64,000 bases of DNA from Harryflintia acetispora (lineage in GTDB: Bacteria > Bacillota > Clostridia > Oscillospirales > Ruminococcaceae): assembly GCA_004340125.1 (NCBI GenBank), contig SLUK01000001.1:62001-126000 (forward strand), written 5' to 3'. The stretch's first letter is position 1, and each line of letters begins with the position of its first letter. The translations under genes were made by a program, and so were the position numbers. Of the stretch, positions 1 to 7,736 are shown piece by piece. A model generated the notes under the pieces. The model was not told the DNA's origin. It saw only the letters and a program-made list of their open reading frames with translations, and searched no databases.

Positions 1-192
1 TGCATTTCCACCGGGGAGTTCCATTTCCCAAACGACAAAGCCGCCGCCATCGCCGTCGAAACCGTGGAAGGGTTCCTGCGGCAGACCGGCAGCGACCTGA
101 AGGTGATTTTCAATGTTTTCAAAGATGAAGATTACGCCCTCTACCGCGCCCTGCTCGGAGCAGATCGAGCGTCTTCGCGCAGCGATCCGTGA
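1..192 (+). CDS. Macrodomain protein, C-terminal part (ADP-ribose hydrolase family)
   Basis: Only the last 63 codons are in the window. The frame reads ISTGEFHFPNDKAA followed by a segment ending DEDYALYRALL, which fits the final strand-helix part of a macrodomain (AISTG...FP..KAA...ETV; VIF..F...DY.LY). Macrodomains of this class remove ADP-ribose from proteins or O-acetyl-ADP-ribose. The gene overlaps the start of the downstream sirtuin by about 80 bp in another frame, so the two are translationally linked. Macrodomain plus SirTM sirtuin pairing is a known arrangement in Firmicutes, where the two act as ADP-ribosylation writer and eraser. The N-terminus and any zinc-binding loop lie outside the window. 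Confidence 0.75.
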   Translation, partial: CISTGEFHFPNDKAAAIAVETVEGFLRQTGSDLKVIFNVFKDEDYALYRALLGADRASSRSDP

Positions 193-979
193 GGCGCAGG
201 CCATCGTCGTCGGCGCGGGCAGCGGGCTTTCGACCTCGGCGGGGCTTTGCTACAGCGGGCCGCGCTTTGAGGAGCACTTTGGCGATTTCATCGCGCGGTA
301 CCATTACTCCGACATGTACTCGGCGGGCTTCTACCCCTATGGGACCCCCGAGGAATACTGGGCCTACTGGAGCCGCCACATCTATTACAACCGCTATGAA
401 GCGCCGGTGGGCGAGCCATATCACAAGCTGCTCCGGCTGCTCGAGGGGCGGGACTATTTTGTCATCACCACCAACGTGGACCACTGCTTCCAGCGCGCCG
501 GGTTTGACAAGCAGCGCCTGTTCTACACCCAGGGGGACTACGGGCTCTGGCAGTGCTCCCTGCCCTGCCACCAGAAGACCTATGACAACGAGGAGGCGGT
601 GCGCCGCATGCTCGCCGGGCAGCGGGACATGCGCATCCCATCCGAATTAATTCCCCGCTGTCCCGTCTGCGGGCGGCCGATGTCGATGAACCTGCGCTGC
701 GACTTCACCTTTGTGGAGGACGCGGGATGGCACGCGGCCCATGGGCGGTACGAGGAATTTCTGCGCAGCAGGCAACAGGAGAAGCTACTTTATCTCGAGC
801 TGGGAGTGGGCGGCAACACCCCGGGGATCATCAAATACCCCTTCTGGCAGCTGACCGCCCAAAATCCAAGCGCCGCCTACGCCTGCCTGAACCTCACCGA
901 CGCCCAGGCGCCAAAGGAAATCCTGCCGCGCGCGATCTGCATCGAGCAGGACATCGGCGAGGTACTCTCGCTTTTATAG
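113..979 (+). CDS. SirTM-type sirtuin (SIR2 family, NAD-dependent)
   Basis: 288 aa. The NAD-binding signature GAGSGLSTSAG lies at about residues 34-44, and TTNVDHCFQRAG matches the sirtuin TxNxD..H..AG motif. Where ordinary deacetylating sirtuins have the catalytic His in an LHG(S) motif, this protein reads FYTQGDYG, with Gln in that place. That substitution, and overlap with a macrodomain gene, are marks of class M sirtuins (SirTM), known protein ADP-ribosyltransferases. Cysteines occur as CSLPC and CPVC pairs and may bind zinc. The start at 113 has an AAGGTG Shine-Dalgarno about 8 nt upstream; an in-frame ATG at 125 is an alternative. The usual partners GcvH-L and LplA2 are not seen downstream; upstream is not visible. 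Confidence 0.85.
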   Translation: MFSKMKITPSTAPCSEQIERLRAAIREAQAIVVGAGSGLSTSAGLCYSGPRFEEHFGDFIARYHYSDMYSAGFYPYGTPEEYWAYWSRHIYYNRYEAPVGEPYHKLLRLLEGRDYFVITTNVDHCFQRAGFDKQRLFYTQGDYGLWQCSLPCHQKTYDNEEAVRRMLAGQRDMRIPSELIPRCPVCGRPMSMNLRCDFTFVEDAGWHAAHGRYEEFLRSRQQEKLLYLELGVGGNTPGIIKYPFWQLTAQNPSAAYACLNLTDAQAPKEILPRAICIEQDIGEVLSLL

Positions 980-983
980 CCTC

Positions 984-1808
984 TCAGGCCTGACAGCGCG
1001 GACAGTAGCAGCTGCTGCGCCCCGAGAGGATGATCCGCTCGATGGGCGCGCCGCAGCGGGGGCAGGGCTGCCCCTGCCGGCCGTACATGGCGAAGGAGGG
1101 CCCATCGCGGTACTCCCTGCCCTGTAAGGCCAGGTACTGCTCCGGCGTTATCCGGTCGTTTTCGATCCCCTGGCGCAGGATATGGGGGATCGCTTTCTCC
1201 AGCCGCCGCCACTCCTCCTGACCGAGCGTACATGCCGCGCGGGTGGGGAGAATCCCTGCGGCGAAGAGGATTTCGTCGGCGTAGATGTTGCCGATCCCCG
1301 CCACCACGCCCTGGTCGAGCAGGCATTCCTTGATCGCCCGGCGGCGGGTTTGCAGCGCCTCTTGCAGGTAGCCGGCGCAAAACGCCGGGCCGAAGGGTTC
1401 GGGTCCAAGCCTTTCGATCCCGCTGTAGCTGTCCTCTTCCCCGGACTCGAGCAGCCAGAAGCGCCCAAAGCGCCGCACGTCGATGTAGCGCAGCTCCCCG
1501 CCGCCCTCCAGCCCGAGCACCAGGTGGGTGTGCTTCTCTTTCGGATAATCGGACGGGGTCGCCAGCAGTTGGCCGGTCATGCGCAGGTGGAGGATCAGCC
1601 TGCCGCCGCCCTCCAGCTCGAACAGCAAAAACTTCCCCCGGCGATCCATCCCCATAATTTTCTTCCCGGTCAGCACGTCGGTAAACCGCCGCGCGCCGGG
1701 ATGGGCCACCACCTCGGGCCGGACGAGCTGTACCGCCGCAATGCGGCGGCCGCACAGCTGCGGCGCGAGGATTCTTTTTATGGTTTCAACCTCAGGCAGT
1801 TCCGGCAT
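984..1808 (-). CDS. mutM: Formamidopyrimidine-DNA glycosylase (Fpg/MutM)
   Basis: 274 aa, normal family length. It starts MPELPEVE, so that after Met removal the catalytic Pro and neighbouring Glu are at the N-terminus. The conserved Lys in the LTGKK segment is near residue 57. The C-terminal zinc finger has Cys at 249, 252, 269 and 272. The enzyme excises oxidised purines such as 8-oxoguanine and nicks the DNA by beta,delta-elimination in base excision repair. It is convergent with the sirtuin gene, with only 4 bp between the stop codons. Confidence 0.96.
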   Translation of the reverse strand: MPELPEVETIKRILAPQLCGRRIAAVQLVRPEVVAHPGARRFTDVLTGKKIMGMDRRGKFLLFELEGGGRLILHLRMTGQLLATPSDYPKEKHTHLVLGLEGGGELRYIDVRRFGRFWLLESGEEDSYSGIERLGPEPFGPAFCAGYLQEALQTRRRAIKECLLDQGVVAGIGNIYADEILFAAGILPTRAACTLGQEEWRRLEKAIPHILRQGIENDRITPEQYLALQGREYRDGPSFAMYGRQGQPCPRCGAPIERIILSGRSSCYCPRCQA

Positions 1809-1894
1809 ATGAAACCCTTCCTTTCAAATGTTGTGGTTGGATCGCCTCCCATTGTGGTACAATAGCAGCAGAAAGCTGCAAAGGAGGACGCGAC

Positions 1895-2443
1895 ATGGTA
1901 CTGTCGGACGGCACCATCCGCTCGCTGCTGCAAAACGGGGAGCTCGGCATCTCCCCCCTGACGCCCGGCCAGGTCCAGCCCGCCAGCGTGGACATCCGGT
2001 TGGGGGACACCTATGGGATCGTGGAGGACGGGAGCGAGGGGGTGCTGCGGCTGGATCAAAGGATCCATTATAAAACGATCCGGGCCGAGCGCTATCTGCT
2101 GCTCCCGGGTCAGTTTGTGCTGGCAAGCACCATGGAGTATGTCAAGCTCCCCGGCGACATGACCGCCTTTGTCGAGGGGCGCAGCTCGGTCGGGCGGCTG
2201 GGGCTCTTCATCCAGAACGCAGGCTGGGTGGACCCGGGCTTCGAGGGGGAGATCACCCTCGAGCTCTTCAACGCCAACCGCTGCGCCATCGAGCTGCGCG
2301 CCGGGCGGCGGATCGGCCAGCTGGTGTTCGCGAGATTGGACGCCCGCGCTCAAAACGCCTACCGCGGAAAGTACCAGGGCCAGCGCGGCGCGACCGGCTC
2401 GCGCATTTTTTTGGACGGCGAGCTTCGATTGGACGACATTTAA
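1895..2443 (+). CDS. dcd: dCTP deaminase
   Basis: 182 aa. The trimer active-site motif GRSSVGRLG is at residues 95-103, followed by the AGWVDPGFEGE segment (109-119) and TLELFN with the conserved Glu near 123. The enzyme converts dCTP to dUTP, feeding dTTP synthesis. ATG at 1895 is preceded by AAGGAGG, about 8 nt away. A TACAAT box at 1859-1864 is a possible -10 element. The Nudix gene follows after 15 bp and a small acetyltransferase after that, so these three probably form one transcript. Members that also hydrolyse dUTP exist; which type this is cannot be told from the sequence. Confidence 0.93.
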   Translation: MVLSDGTIRSLLQNGELGISPLTPGQVQPASVDIRLGDTYGIVEDGSEGVLRLDQRIHYKTIRAERYLLLPGQFVLASTMEYVKLPGDMTAFVEGRSSVGRLGLFIQNAGWVDPGFEGEITLELFNANRCAIELRAGRRIGQLVFARLDARAQNAYRGKYQGQRGATGSRIFLDGELRLDDI

Positions 2444-2458
2444 AAGGGAGGTCATCGT

Positions 2459-2908
2459 ATGGATCATTTTCGCTCGTATTCCGCCGTATTCCCGATCCTG
2501 CTTTGCACCCGGGACGGGCGGCGGCAGATCCTGCTCCACCGCAGGGAGAACACCGGCTTCATGGACGGGAAATGGGATTTTGCCGGCAGCGGGCACGTCG
2601 ACGAGGGGGAGACCGCTAAAATGGCCGTCGCCCGGGAATGTAAAGAGGAGCTGGGGATCGAGGTCGCGCTGCAGGACGTGCAGTTTCGCCACCTCTCCCA
2701 CCGCGCCAGCGCCGGCGGGCGCACCTACTACGACATCTACTTCGAGGTCCTGCGCTATGACGGCGCGCCCGAAATCAGGGAGCCGCAGAAGTCCTCGGCG
2801 CTCTGCTGGTTCGATCTCGATTCGCTGCCGCCGGACATGATCCCGGTGCGCAGGGAGGCCCTGTTTCAGGTGCTGTCCGGTTGCCCCTACAGCGAGAGTC
2901 TCGAATAA
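2459..2908 (+). CDS. Nudix hydrolase
   Basis: 149 aa. A complete Nudix box spans residues 45-66 (G-x5-E-x7-RE-x-x-EE-L-G), the metal-binding and catalytic element that cleaves nucleoside diphosphates linked to another group. The N-terminal strand carries LLHRRENTG and GKWDFAGSGH, typical of MutT-like proteins acting on small nucleotides. The substrate is not determinable. Placement after dcd fits a nucleotide-pool role. The ribosome-binding leader GGAGGTCATCGTATG is repeated almost exactly before the next gene at about 2916-2930. Confidence 0.9.
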   Translation: MDHFRSYSAVFPILLCTRDGRRQILLHRRENTGFMDGKWDFAGSGHVDEGETAKMAVARECKEELGIEVALQDVQFRHLSHRASAGGRTYYDIYFEVLRYDGAPEIREPQKSSALCWFDLDSLPPDMIPVRREALFQVLSGCPYSESLE

Positions 2909-2927
2909 TTCTTTAGGAGGTCATCGT

Positions 2928-3200
2928 ATGAATTTTATCACCGAGCCCGGGCGGATCTGGCTGCCCGGCGAGGACGGCAAAGTCCTCGCCGAGGTCACCT
3001 TCCCCCTGGATGAACGCGGCGTCGCGCAGATCGACCACACCTTTGTGGACGGGTCGCTGCGCGGGCAGGGCATGGCCGGACAGCTGCTGGCGGCACTGGC
3101 GGCGCATCTCAGAAGTGAAGGGATCAAGGCCTCCCCCGTCTGCTCCTACGCTCTGTCATGGTTTCAAAAGCACCCGGACCAGCAGGACCTGCTGGCCTAG
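2928..3200 (+). CDS. Small GNAT-fold N-acetyltransferase (YjdJ type)
   Basis: 90 aa. It is a minimal GNAT domain with the acetyl-CoA loop GSLRGQGMAGQLL at about residues 42-54 and the ending ALSWFQKHPD typical of the short YjdJ-like subfamily, which lacks the N-terminal half of ordinary GNAT enzymes. The substrate is unknown. It has a strong Shine-Dalgarno (AGGAGGTCATCGT). Its stop codon overlaps the stop of the convergent eutH gene by 4 bp. Confidence 0.85.
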   Translation: MNFITEPGRIWLPGEDGKVLAEVTFPLDERGVAQIDHTFVDGSLRGQGMAGQLLAALAAHLRSEGIKASPVCSYALSWFQKHPDQQDLLA

Positions 3201-4393
3201 CTTTTCTGATCCCCGATCTTTTCAAGCAGCATAGGCGCCATCGCGCAGGCGAGGATCACCGCCGTCACGCCCGCCGCCAGCTTCCCGGCGATCATGGCCG
3301 GGATCATCCCCGGGGAAACCCCGGCGGTAAAGCCGAGATGGTCCCCGATCACGCAGGAGGCGCTGACCAAAAAGGCGATGTTGATCAGCTTGCTGCGCGG
3401 GTCCATCTTCTCGATCAGCCCGAAGGTCGCGATGCCGTTGGCCAGGGATGCCACCATCCCGGCGCAGCCGCTTTCGTCGAGCCCGAGCTTCCTGCCCAGG
3501 ACGCCGAGGGCTTTGGAAAAGTGCCGGGTGATAAATTCCACCATCGGGAAGGCGCCGATCAGCACGATCGCGATCAGCCCGACGATCTGCAGCGCCTCGA
3601 TCAGGGGCGACACGCCCGAATCGCCCGGCTCGACCATCTGCCAAAGGAGCGGAAAGCGCAGCCCGGTTTCATATTGCAGCACCGCGGCGGCGAGCGACAG
3701 GGTAATCAGCGCGGTCAGCCCCTTGCCGAAGATGGTGAACCCCCGCAGCATGGCCATCGGCTTTTTCCACAGTCCCAGGATGATGAGCAGGGCGATCAGC
3801 AGCACCGGCAGCAGATTTTTGAGCATGGAAACAAATCCGATCGGGTAGCCGGTGAACAGCATGACCGCCCAGCCGGCGAGCATCCCAATGGGGATGGTGA
3901 CCATCCCGACCATGATGCCGTAGGCAAAATAGGGCCTGTCCTCCTTTTTGAGGATGCCGAGCCCGATGGGCACGCTCCCCACAATGGTGCAGCCGAGCAT
4001 CGAGCCGAGCAATATCCCCGAAAACTGGCCGATGGCCTCGTCCGGGCCCGCCAGCTGCATGGCCAGCGGATACCCGCCCATGTCGCAGGCGAGCAGCGTC
4101 CCGCCGAACATGGCGGGGCTCGCCCCGAAGAATTGATAGACGGGGGTGAGCACCGGTTCGAGCAGCTGGCGCAGGATGGGGGTGAGCACCAGCATCCCGA
4201 TCATGGCCAGCGAGAGCGGGCCCATCGCCTTGAAGCCCTCTTCAAACTTTTCCCCGTAGCCATGGCGGTTTTTGCGAATGCGGTCCACCGCGCCAACGAG
4301 CATGAAAATCATGGTCACCGACAGGATAACTGTGTGGATCGAGATTGATGAGACGTACTGCTGAAGCGATTGCACAAAAACTTCCATTTTCAC
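3197..4393 (-). CDS. eutH: Ethanolamine transporter EutH
   Basis: 398 aa, about 10-11 hydrophobic segments, and the usual EutH length. Characteristic stretches include GGTLLACDMGGYPLA and GLIEKMDPRSK. EutH is an inner-membrane permease that brings in ethanolamine, usually encoded inside a eut operon with ethanolamine ammonia-lyase and microcompartment genes. None of those genes is in the window, so this is an orphan copy. Starts at 4393 (MKMEV) or 4387 are both possible; a GGGAAAGGAATG element lies just upstream. A TATAAT-like box reads on the minus strand near 4425-4435. Confidence 0.9.
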   Translation of the reverse strand: MKMEVFVQSLQQYVSSISIHTVILSVTMIFMLVGAVDRIRKNRHGYGEKFEEGFKAMGPLSLAMIGMLVLTPILRQLLEPVLTPVYQFFGASPAMFGGTLLACDMGGYPLAMQLAGPDEAIGQFSGILLGSMLGCTIVGSVPIGLGILKKEDRPYFAYGIMVGMVTIPIGMLAGWAVMLFTGYPIGFVSMLKNLLPVLLIALLIILGLWKKPMAMLRGFTIFGKGLTALITLSLAAAVLQYETGLRFPLLWQMVEPGDSGVSPLIEALQIVGLIAIVLIGAFPMVEFITRHFSKALGVLGRKLGLDESGCAGMVASLANGIATFGLIEKMDPRSKLINIAFLVSASCVIGDHLGFTAGVSPGMIPAMIAGKLAAGVTAVILACAMAPMLLEKIGDQKS

Positions 4394-4482
4394 ATTCCTT
4401 TCCCCAGTGTGGCACTCTTTTTATTATATCACAACGTGCCGCGCACGCGGCAAATAACAAATACTTTTATTGTTCCGGCCGG

Positions 4483-4513
4483 GCCGCGCCAAATTCTTTC
4501 GGCGCGGCTTTTT
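4483..4513 (+). terminator. Terminator-like hairpin without an obvious + strand gene
   Basis: An 8-bp GC stem (GCCGCGCC/GGCGCGGC) with a 10-nt loop is followed by TTTTT. It reads as an intrinsic terminator on the + strand, but no + strand gene lies between 3200 and this point, and the lemA promoter starts downstream of it. Confidence 0.45.
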
Positions 4514-4557
4514 CATATCGCTTTTATGGCGGGGAAGAATAATTTACAAAAGCGTTC

Positions 4558-4586
4558 TTGCATCCCTTTCCAATAGATGGTACAAT
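4558..4586 (+). promoter_or_regulatory. Promoter for lemA-TPM operon
   Basis: TTGCAT at 4558-4563, a 17-bp spacer and TACAAT at 4581-4586 form a housekeeping-type promoter about 35 bp upstream of the lemA start. Confidence 0.65.
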
Positions 4587-4621
4587 CTGTTAAATCAATC
4601 GATAAAGGAATGATTCATACT

Positions 4622-5203
4622 ATGAAAAAACTCTCCGCCGGCAAAATTGCCCTGATTGCGGTACTGCTGGTTTTGGTGGTGCTCGTCGTCTCGGTATTTT
4701 CCGGCTATAACTCGCTCGTGACCATGCGGGAAAACGTCACCGGACAGCAGGCGAATATCCAGACCCAGCTGCAGCGCCGCAACGACCTGATCCCCAACCT
4801 GGTCAATACCGTCAAGGGGTATGCCGCCCACGAAAAGGAGGTATTCGACGCCGTATCGGATGCGCGCGCCAGGCTCGCGGGCGCCGGCGGCGACATGCAG
4901 GAGCTGGCCGACGCCGACGCCGCCATGCAGAGTGCGCTCAGCCGCCTTTTGATGGTGGTGGAAAACTATCCCGACTTAAAGGCCAACACCCAGTACACCG
5001 CCCTGATGGACGAGCTGGCCGGGACCGAGAACCGGATCGCGGTGGCCCGCAAGGACTATAACGACGCGGTGCAGTCGTATAACCGCAAGCTGCGCACTTT
5101 CCCCACCGTGCTCTACGCCGGGATGCTCGGCTTCTCGCAGGCGGACTACTTCGAGGCGGCCGAGGGCGCCGAAACGCCGCCCACCGTGGACTTTGGAGCG
5201 TAA
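4622..5203 (+). CDS. lemA: LemA family membrane protein
   Basis: 193 aa from ATG 4622. One N-terminal membrane segment (about residues 8-28) is followed by the LemA helical domain with the hallmark RRNDLIPNLVNTVKGYAAHE, and an ending TFPTVLYAGMLGF...YFEA as in the family. LemA proteins are small membrane-anchored helical-bundle proteins of uncertain function and are often found beside a TPM-domain protein, as here (3 bp gap). The open frame extends to 4577, but 4622 gives the standard Met-Lys-Lys signal-anchor start. Confidence 0.9.
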   Translation: MKKLSAGKIALIAVLLVLVVLVVSVFSGYNSLVTMRENVTGQQANIQTQLQRRNDLIPNLVNTVKGYAAHEKEVFDAVSDARARLAGAGGDMQELADADAAMQSALSRLLMVVENYPDLKANTQYTALMDELAGTENRIAVARKDYNDAVQSYNRKLRTFPTVLYAGMLGFSQADYFEAAEGAETPPTVDFGA

Positions 5204-5206
5204 ACG

Positions 5207-5977
5207 ATGAAACGTATCCGACGAACGCTTCTCCTCCTGCCCGGGCTGCTGCTCCTCTCGCTGACGGCTCACGCCTTTGAGCTCGAAGCGCCGACCCAGT
5301 ACTTCTATGCCGCCGACTATGCCGACGTGCTGGAAAGCGAGCACGAACAGTATTACGTCAACCAGGGGGCGGCGTTGCAGGAAGCCACCGGCGCGCAGAT
5401 CGTGGTGGCGAGCGTCCCCTCCCTGCACGAGCGCACGGTGGAGGAGTACGCCAACACGCTGTTCCGTTCCTGGGGGATCGGCGACAGCGAAAAAAACAAC
5501 GGCCTGCTCATCCTGCTGGCACCCAACGAGCGGCAGATCCGGGTGGAGGTGGGCTACGGCCTGGAGGGCGCGCTCAACGATTCCAAGGTCACCCGTTATA
5601 TGGACGAATATGCCGTGCCTTATCTCGCGCAGGACCAGTTCGACGAGGGGATTTATAACCTTTATAACGCCCTGCTCCCCACAGTTTATGAGGAATACGG
5701 CCTGACCCCGCCCGAGAGTGTACAGTCCGCCGTGGCGGCAGAGGGGGACGATTCCTCTCCCATGGATTTTATTATTGCGCTGGTCCTTGTGGCGCTGGTT
5801 TTCGGCGTCTTTTTTAGGCGCCGGCGGCACTTCGGCGGCCACTGGGGCGGCGGATTCTATGGGGGCGGGGGCTTCCATGGAGGAGGCTTTGGCGGCGGGT
5901 TCTCCGGAGGAGGGGGCGGCGGCTTTTCCGGAGGGGGCGGCTCCTCGGGCGGAGGCGGCGGTTCCCGCGGGTTTTAA
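5207..5977 (+). CDS. TPM-domain (YgcG-like) secreted/membrane protein
   Basis: 256 aa. It has a cleavable-type signal peptide (about 1-23, ending AHAFE), then a TPM domain (about 30-150) including TGAQIVVASVPSL and the NGLLILLAPNERQIRVEVGY core, one membrane helix (about 183-203), a short basic stretch and a C-terminal tail made almost wholly of Gly with Phe and Ser. This is the standard YgcG layout. The TPM domain faces the outside; the molecular role is not established. It is co-transcribed with lemA. Confidence 0.9.
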   Translation: MKRIRRTLLLLPGLLLLSLTAHAFELEAPTQYFYAADYADVLESEHEQYYVNQGAALQEATGAQIVVASVPSLHERTVEEYANTLFRSWGIGDSEKNNGLLILLAPNERQIRVEVGYGLEGALNDSKVTRYMDEYAVPYLAQDQFDEGIYNLYNALLPTVYEEYGLTPPESVQSAVAAEGDDSSPMDFIIALVLVALVFGVFFRRRRHFGGHWGGGFYGGGGFHGGGFGGGFSGGGGGGFSGGGGSSGGGGGSRGF

Positions 5978-6002
5978 CCCCCAGGCGCTGGCAGAATGAA
6001 AC

Positions 6003-6096
6003 AAGAGAAAAAGACCCATAGCATAGGCAGCTATGGGTCTTTTTTCGTCTGTTCGCGGGGAAAACCCCGATAAAATTCCCTATTTTTTGAAACCGC
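6003..6096 (-). ncRNA. Candidate ~90-nt small RNA, divergent from GLUG gene (locus 1)
   Basis: A minus-strand promoter (TTGAAA-17-TATAAT, 6131-6103) should start RNA near 6096; the strong hairpin at 6044-6008 with following T run would stop it near 6003. No reading frame with a Shine-Dalgarno is seen. Promoter spacing, terminator core and transcript length match the arrangement upstream of the paralogous gene at 42.9 kb. The existence of the RNA is inferred. Confidence 0.45.
6008..6044. terminator. Bidirectional terminator, 15-bp perfect stem
   Basis: AAAAAGACCCATAGC (6008-6022) pairs perfectly with 6030-6044 around a 7-nt loop. Runs of T follow on both strands, so it can end the lemA-TPM transcript and also a short minus-strand transcript starting near 6096. 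A related hairpin is found at 42685-42709. Confidence 0.85.
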
Positions 6097-6102
6097 ACCC
6101 CA

Positions 6103-6131
6103 ATTATATCCTATCCTTCCTGCTTTTTCAA
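6103..6131 (-). promoter_or_regulatory. Minus-strand promoter of locus-1 small RNA
   Basis: On the minus strand TTGAAA (6131-6126), exactly 17 bp and TATAAT (6108-6103). The same -10 with its flanks (AGGATATAATTGG) and the same spacing recur at 42776-42804. Confidence 0.65.
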
Positions 6132-6273
6132 GCCAACCGCCGCTTTTTTGCGCGGACCTGCGGCCGGGATGGCCCCTGGCTGCCTATACTAACGGTCATT
6201 CTGTCCCCGCCCCTTCTGGATAACCGGACCGCTGCCAGCCATGGGCCTCACCGCGCGAAAGGAGCATATTCTG

Positions 6274-7587
6274 ATGAAAGCAAGGTCCCTTGCCCGGCTG
6301 CTGGTTTCCTGCTGCCTGACCGTCCTTTTTCCCGTCTCGGCAGCGGCCGCCGCCACGGTCCAGGTGGAGCTGGGGGAGAACGGTAGCTACGGGGTGCACA
6401 TTCCCTTTACCCCGTCGCCGCGCACCGAGCGGTACACCTTTTCCGTCCTGGAGGACGGCGCCGAGGTGTTCCGCGCCGGAGTCACCGTCAGCGGGGGCAA
6501 AACCGACATTTACCTCCCCTTTGGCTACGACCCGTCCGGGCCGCAGGAATATACCCTGCGGGTGAGAGCTCACGTCCTGCCGGGGCGGGAGGGGCTGGAC
6601 CAGGAGGCGAGCGTCGACAAGCCCTTTATTACCGCGCCGAGCTGCGGATGCCCGGCGGGTACGGCGGGTGCGTTCTACGCGGGGAAGGGCACGGCGGCCG
6701 AGCCGTACCAGGTGGCGAGCGCCGCACAGCTGCAGCACATCAACAGCCCAAACCATCTCGGCAAGGGGCAGTGTTTTAAACAGGTGCGGGACATCGACGT
6801 CGAGGCCGAGCAGGGCACCAGCCTCTGGACCCCCATCGGCAACTACAGCGCCCAATTCAGCGGGCAATACGACGGGGACGGCCATTGGGTGCGAAACTTC
6901 AGTGTGGACACCCCCCGTTCCGCCGGGCTGTTCGGCTACATCAATCACTCCACGATCCAGCGCCTGGCAATCGAGACGCCCTATTCCGTCGTTGGCACCA
7001 CTCTCGATGATGAAACCGCCCGATTCTGCGGCGGGCTGGTCGGAGAGTGGCGCATGTCTGTTACGCTCTCCCAGTGCTATGCAAACGTTTCCGTAAGCGG
7101 CTCCTGTGCGGGAGTCCTGCTGGGCGTTGGGCAGCAAAGCACCGTTATCCGCGACTGTGCGGCATATGGAAAGGCGGACGCCGCCATACAGGCGGGAGGC
7201 GTGGCAGCCAACATCATTGGAGCGGTGGAGCGCTGTTACGGAATTTGCGCCGTTTCCGGCTCCTCCCTGGAAACCGGAGGGCTGGTCGGGCGGCCAAATA
7301 TCAACGCCAGCAGCACCTTGACGGACTGCCGCTGGTTTGACGGCCCTCAAACGGCATATTCCAGCAACTATGGGGACAATCCTGTCGTTGCCAACGTCCA
7401 GCGCTACCCCCTCACCGCCGCCAACCTCTCGAACCCAGCCAACTTCCCGGCGAGCTTCGGCTTGAACGATCCGAGCGGCCTGTGGGAAATGGGCGACGTG
7501 TGGTACTACAACCACAAGGACGGCAAGCCCGGCGAGCGGGTGCACGTCACCGCCCCCAAGCTCAAGATTTTTACCTTTCAGGAGTAA
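6274..7587 (+). CDS. Secreted GLUG-motif protein (locus 1)
   Basis: 437 aa from ATG 6274, which has AAAGGAG 9 nt upstream. There is a signal peptide of about 26 residues (ending AAAAATV), an N-terminal beta-rich region, a Cys-rich join (SCGCPAG), then a repeat-rich half with the GLUG-type strings CGGLVGEW, CAGVLLG and TGGLVGRP, and a WTPIG.....FSGQYDGDGHWVRNF segment typical of GLUG beta-helix surface proteins. No anchor motif is visible. It is clearly paralogous to the protein at 42906-44180 (same order: signal, beta region, cysteine join, AAQLQHIN/PQQLQHLN segment, GLUG repeats). Function is unknown; an adhesin or polymer-binding role is only a guess. Confidence 0.75.
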   Translation: MKARSLARLLVSCCLTVLFPVSAAAAATVQVELGENGSYGVHIPFTPSPRTERYTFSVLEDGAEVFRAGVTVSGGKTDIYLPFGYDPSGPQEYTLRVRAHVLPGREGLDQEASVDKPFITAPSCGCPAGTAGAFYAGKGTAAEPYQVASAAQLQHINSPNHLGKGQCFKQVRDIDVEAEQGTSLWTPIGNYSAQFSGQYDGDGHWVRNFSVDTPRSAGLFGYINHSTIQRLAIETPYSVVGTTLDDETARFCGGLVGEWRMSVTLSQCYANVSVSGSCAGVLLGVGQQSTVIRDCAAYGKADAAIQAGGVAANIIGAVERCYGICAVSGSSLETGGLVGRPNINASSTLTDCRWFDGPQTAYSSNYGDNPVVANVQRYPLTAANLSNPANFPASFGLNDPSGLWEMGDVWYYNHKDGKPGERVHVTAPKLKIFTFQE

Positions 7588-7593
7588 AATCCG

Positions 7594-7636
7594 AAAGGGG
7601 GACGCGAAGAGTTTTCTCTTCGCGTCCCCCTTTTTT
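7594..7636 (+). terminator. Intrinsic terminator after GLUG gene 1
   Basis: A perfect 18-bp stem starting at 7594 with a TTTT loop and a T-rich 3' flank, directly after the stop at 7587. Confidence 0.92.
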
Positions 7637-7736
7637 CTATTGCCGGGCACGGCCGCGGCAATAGAAATGGCCGTGTCCCTAGCCCGGCCAGGAGAATTCT
7701 ATAAGGCTGCTCTTCGATTTTATATTTCTTTCGCCC

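Noticed and set aside
3158..4348. 396-codon open frame opposite eutH
   Set aside because: Antisense shadow, charged low-complexity product; eutH reads clearly on the other strand.
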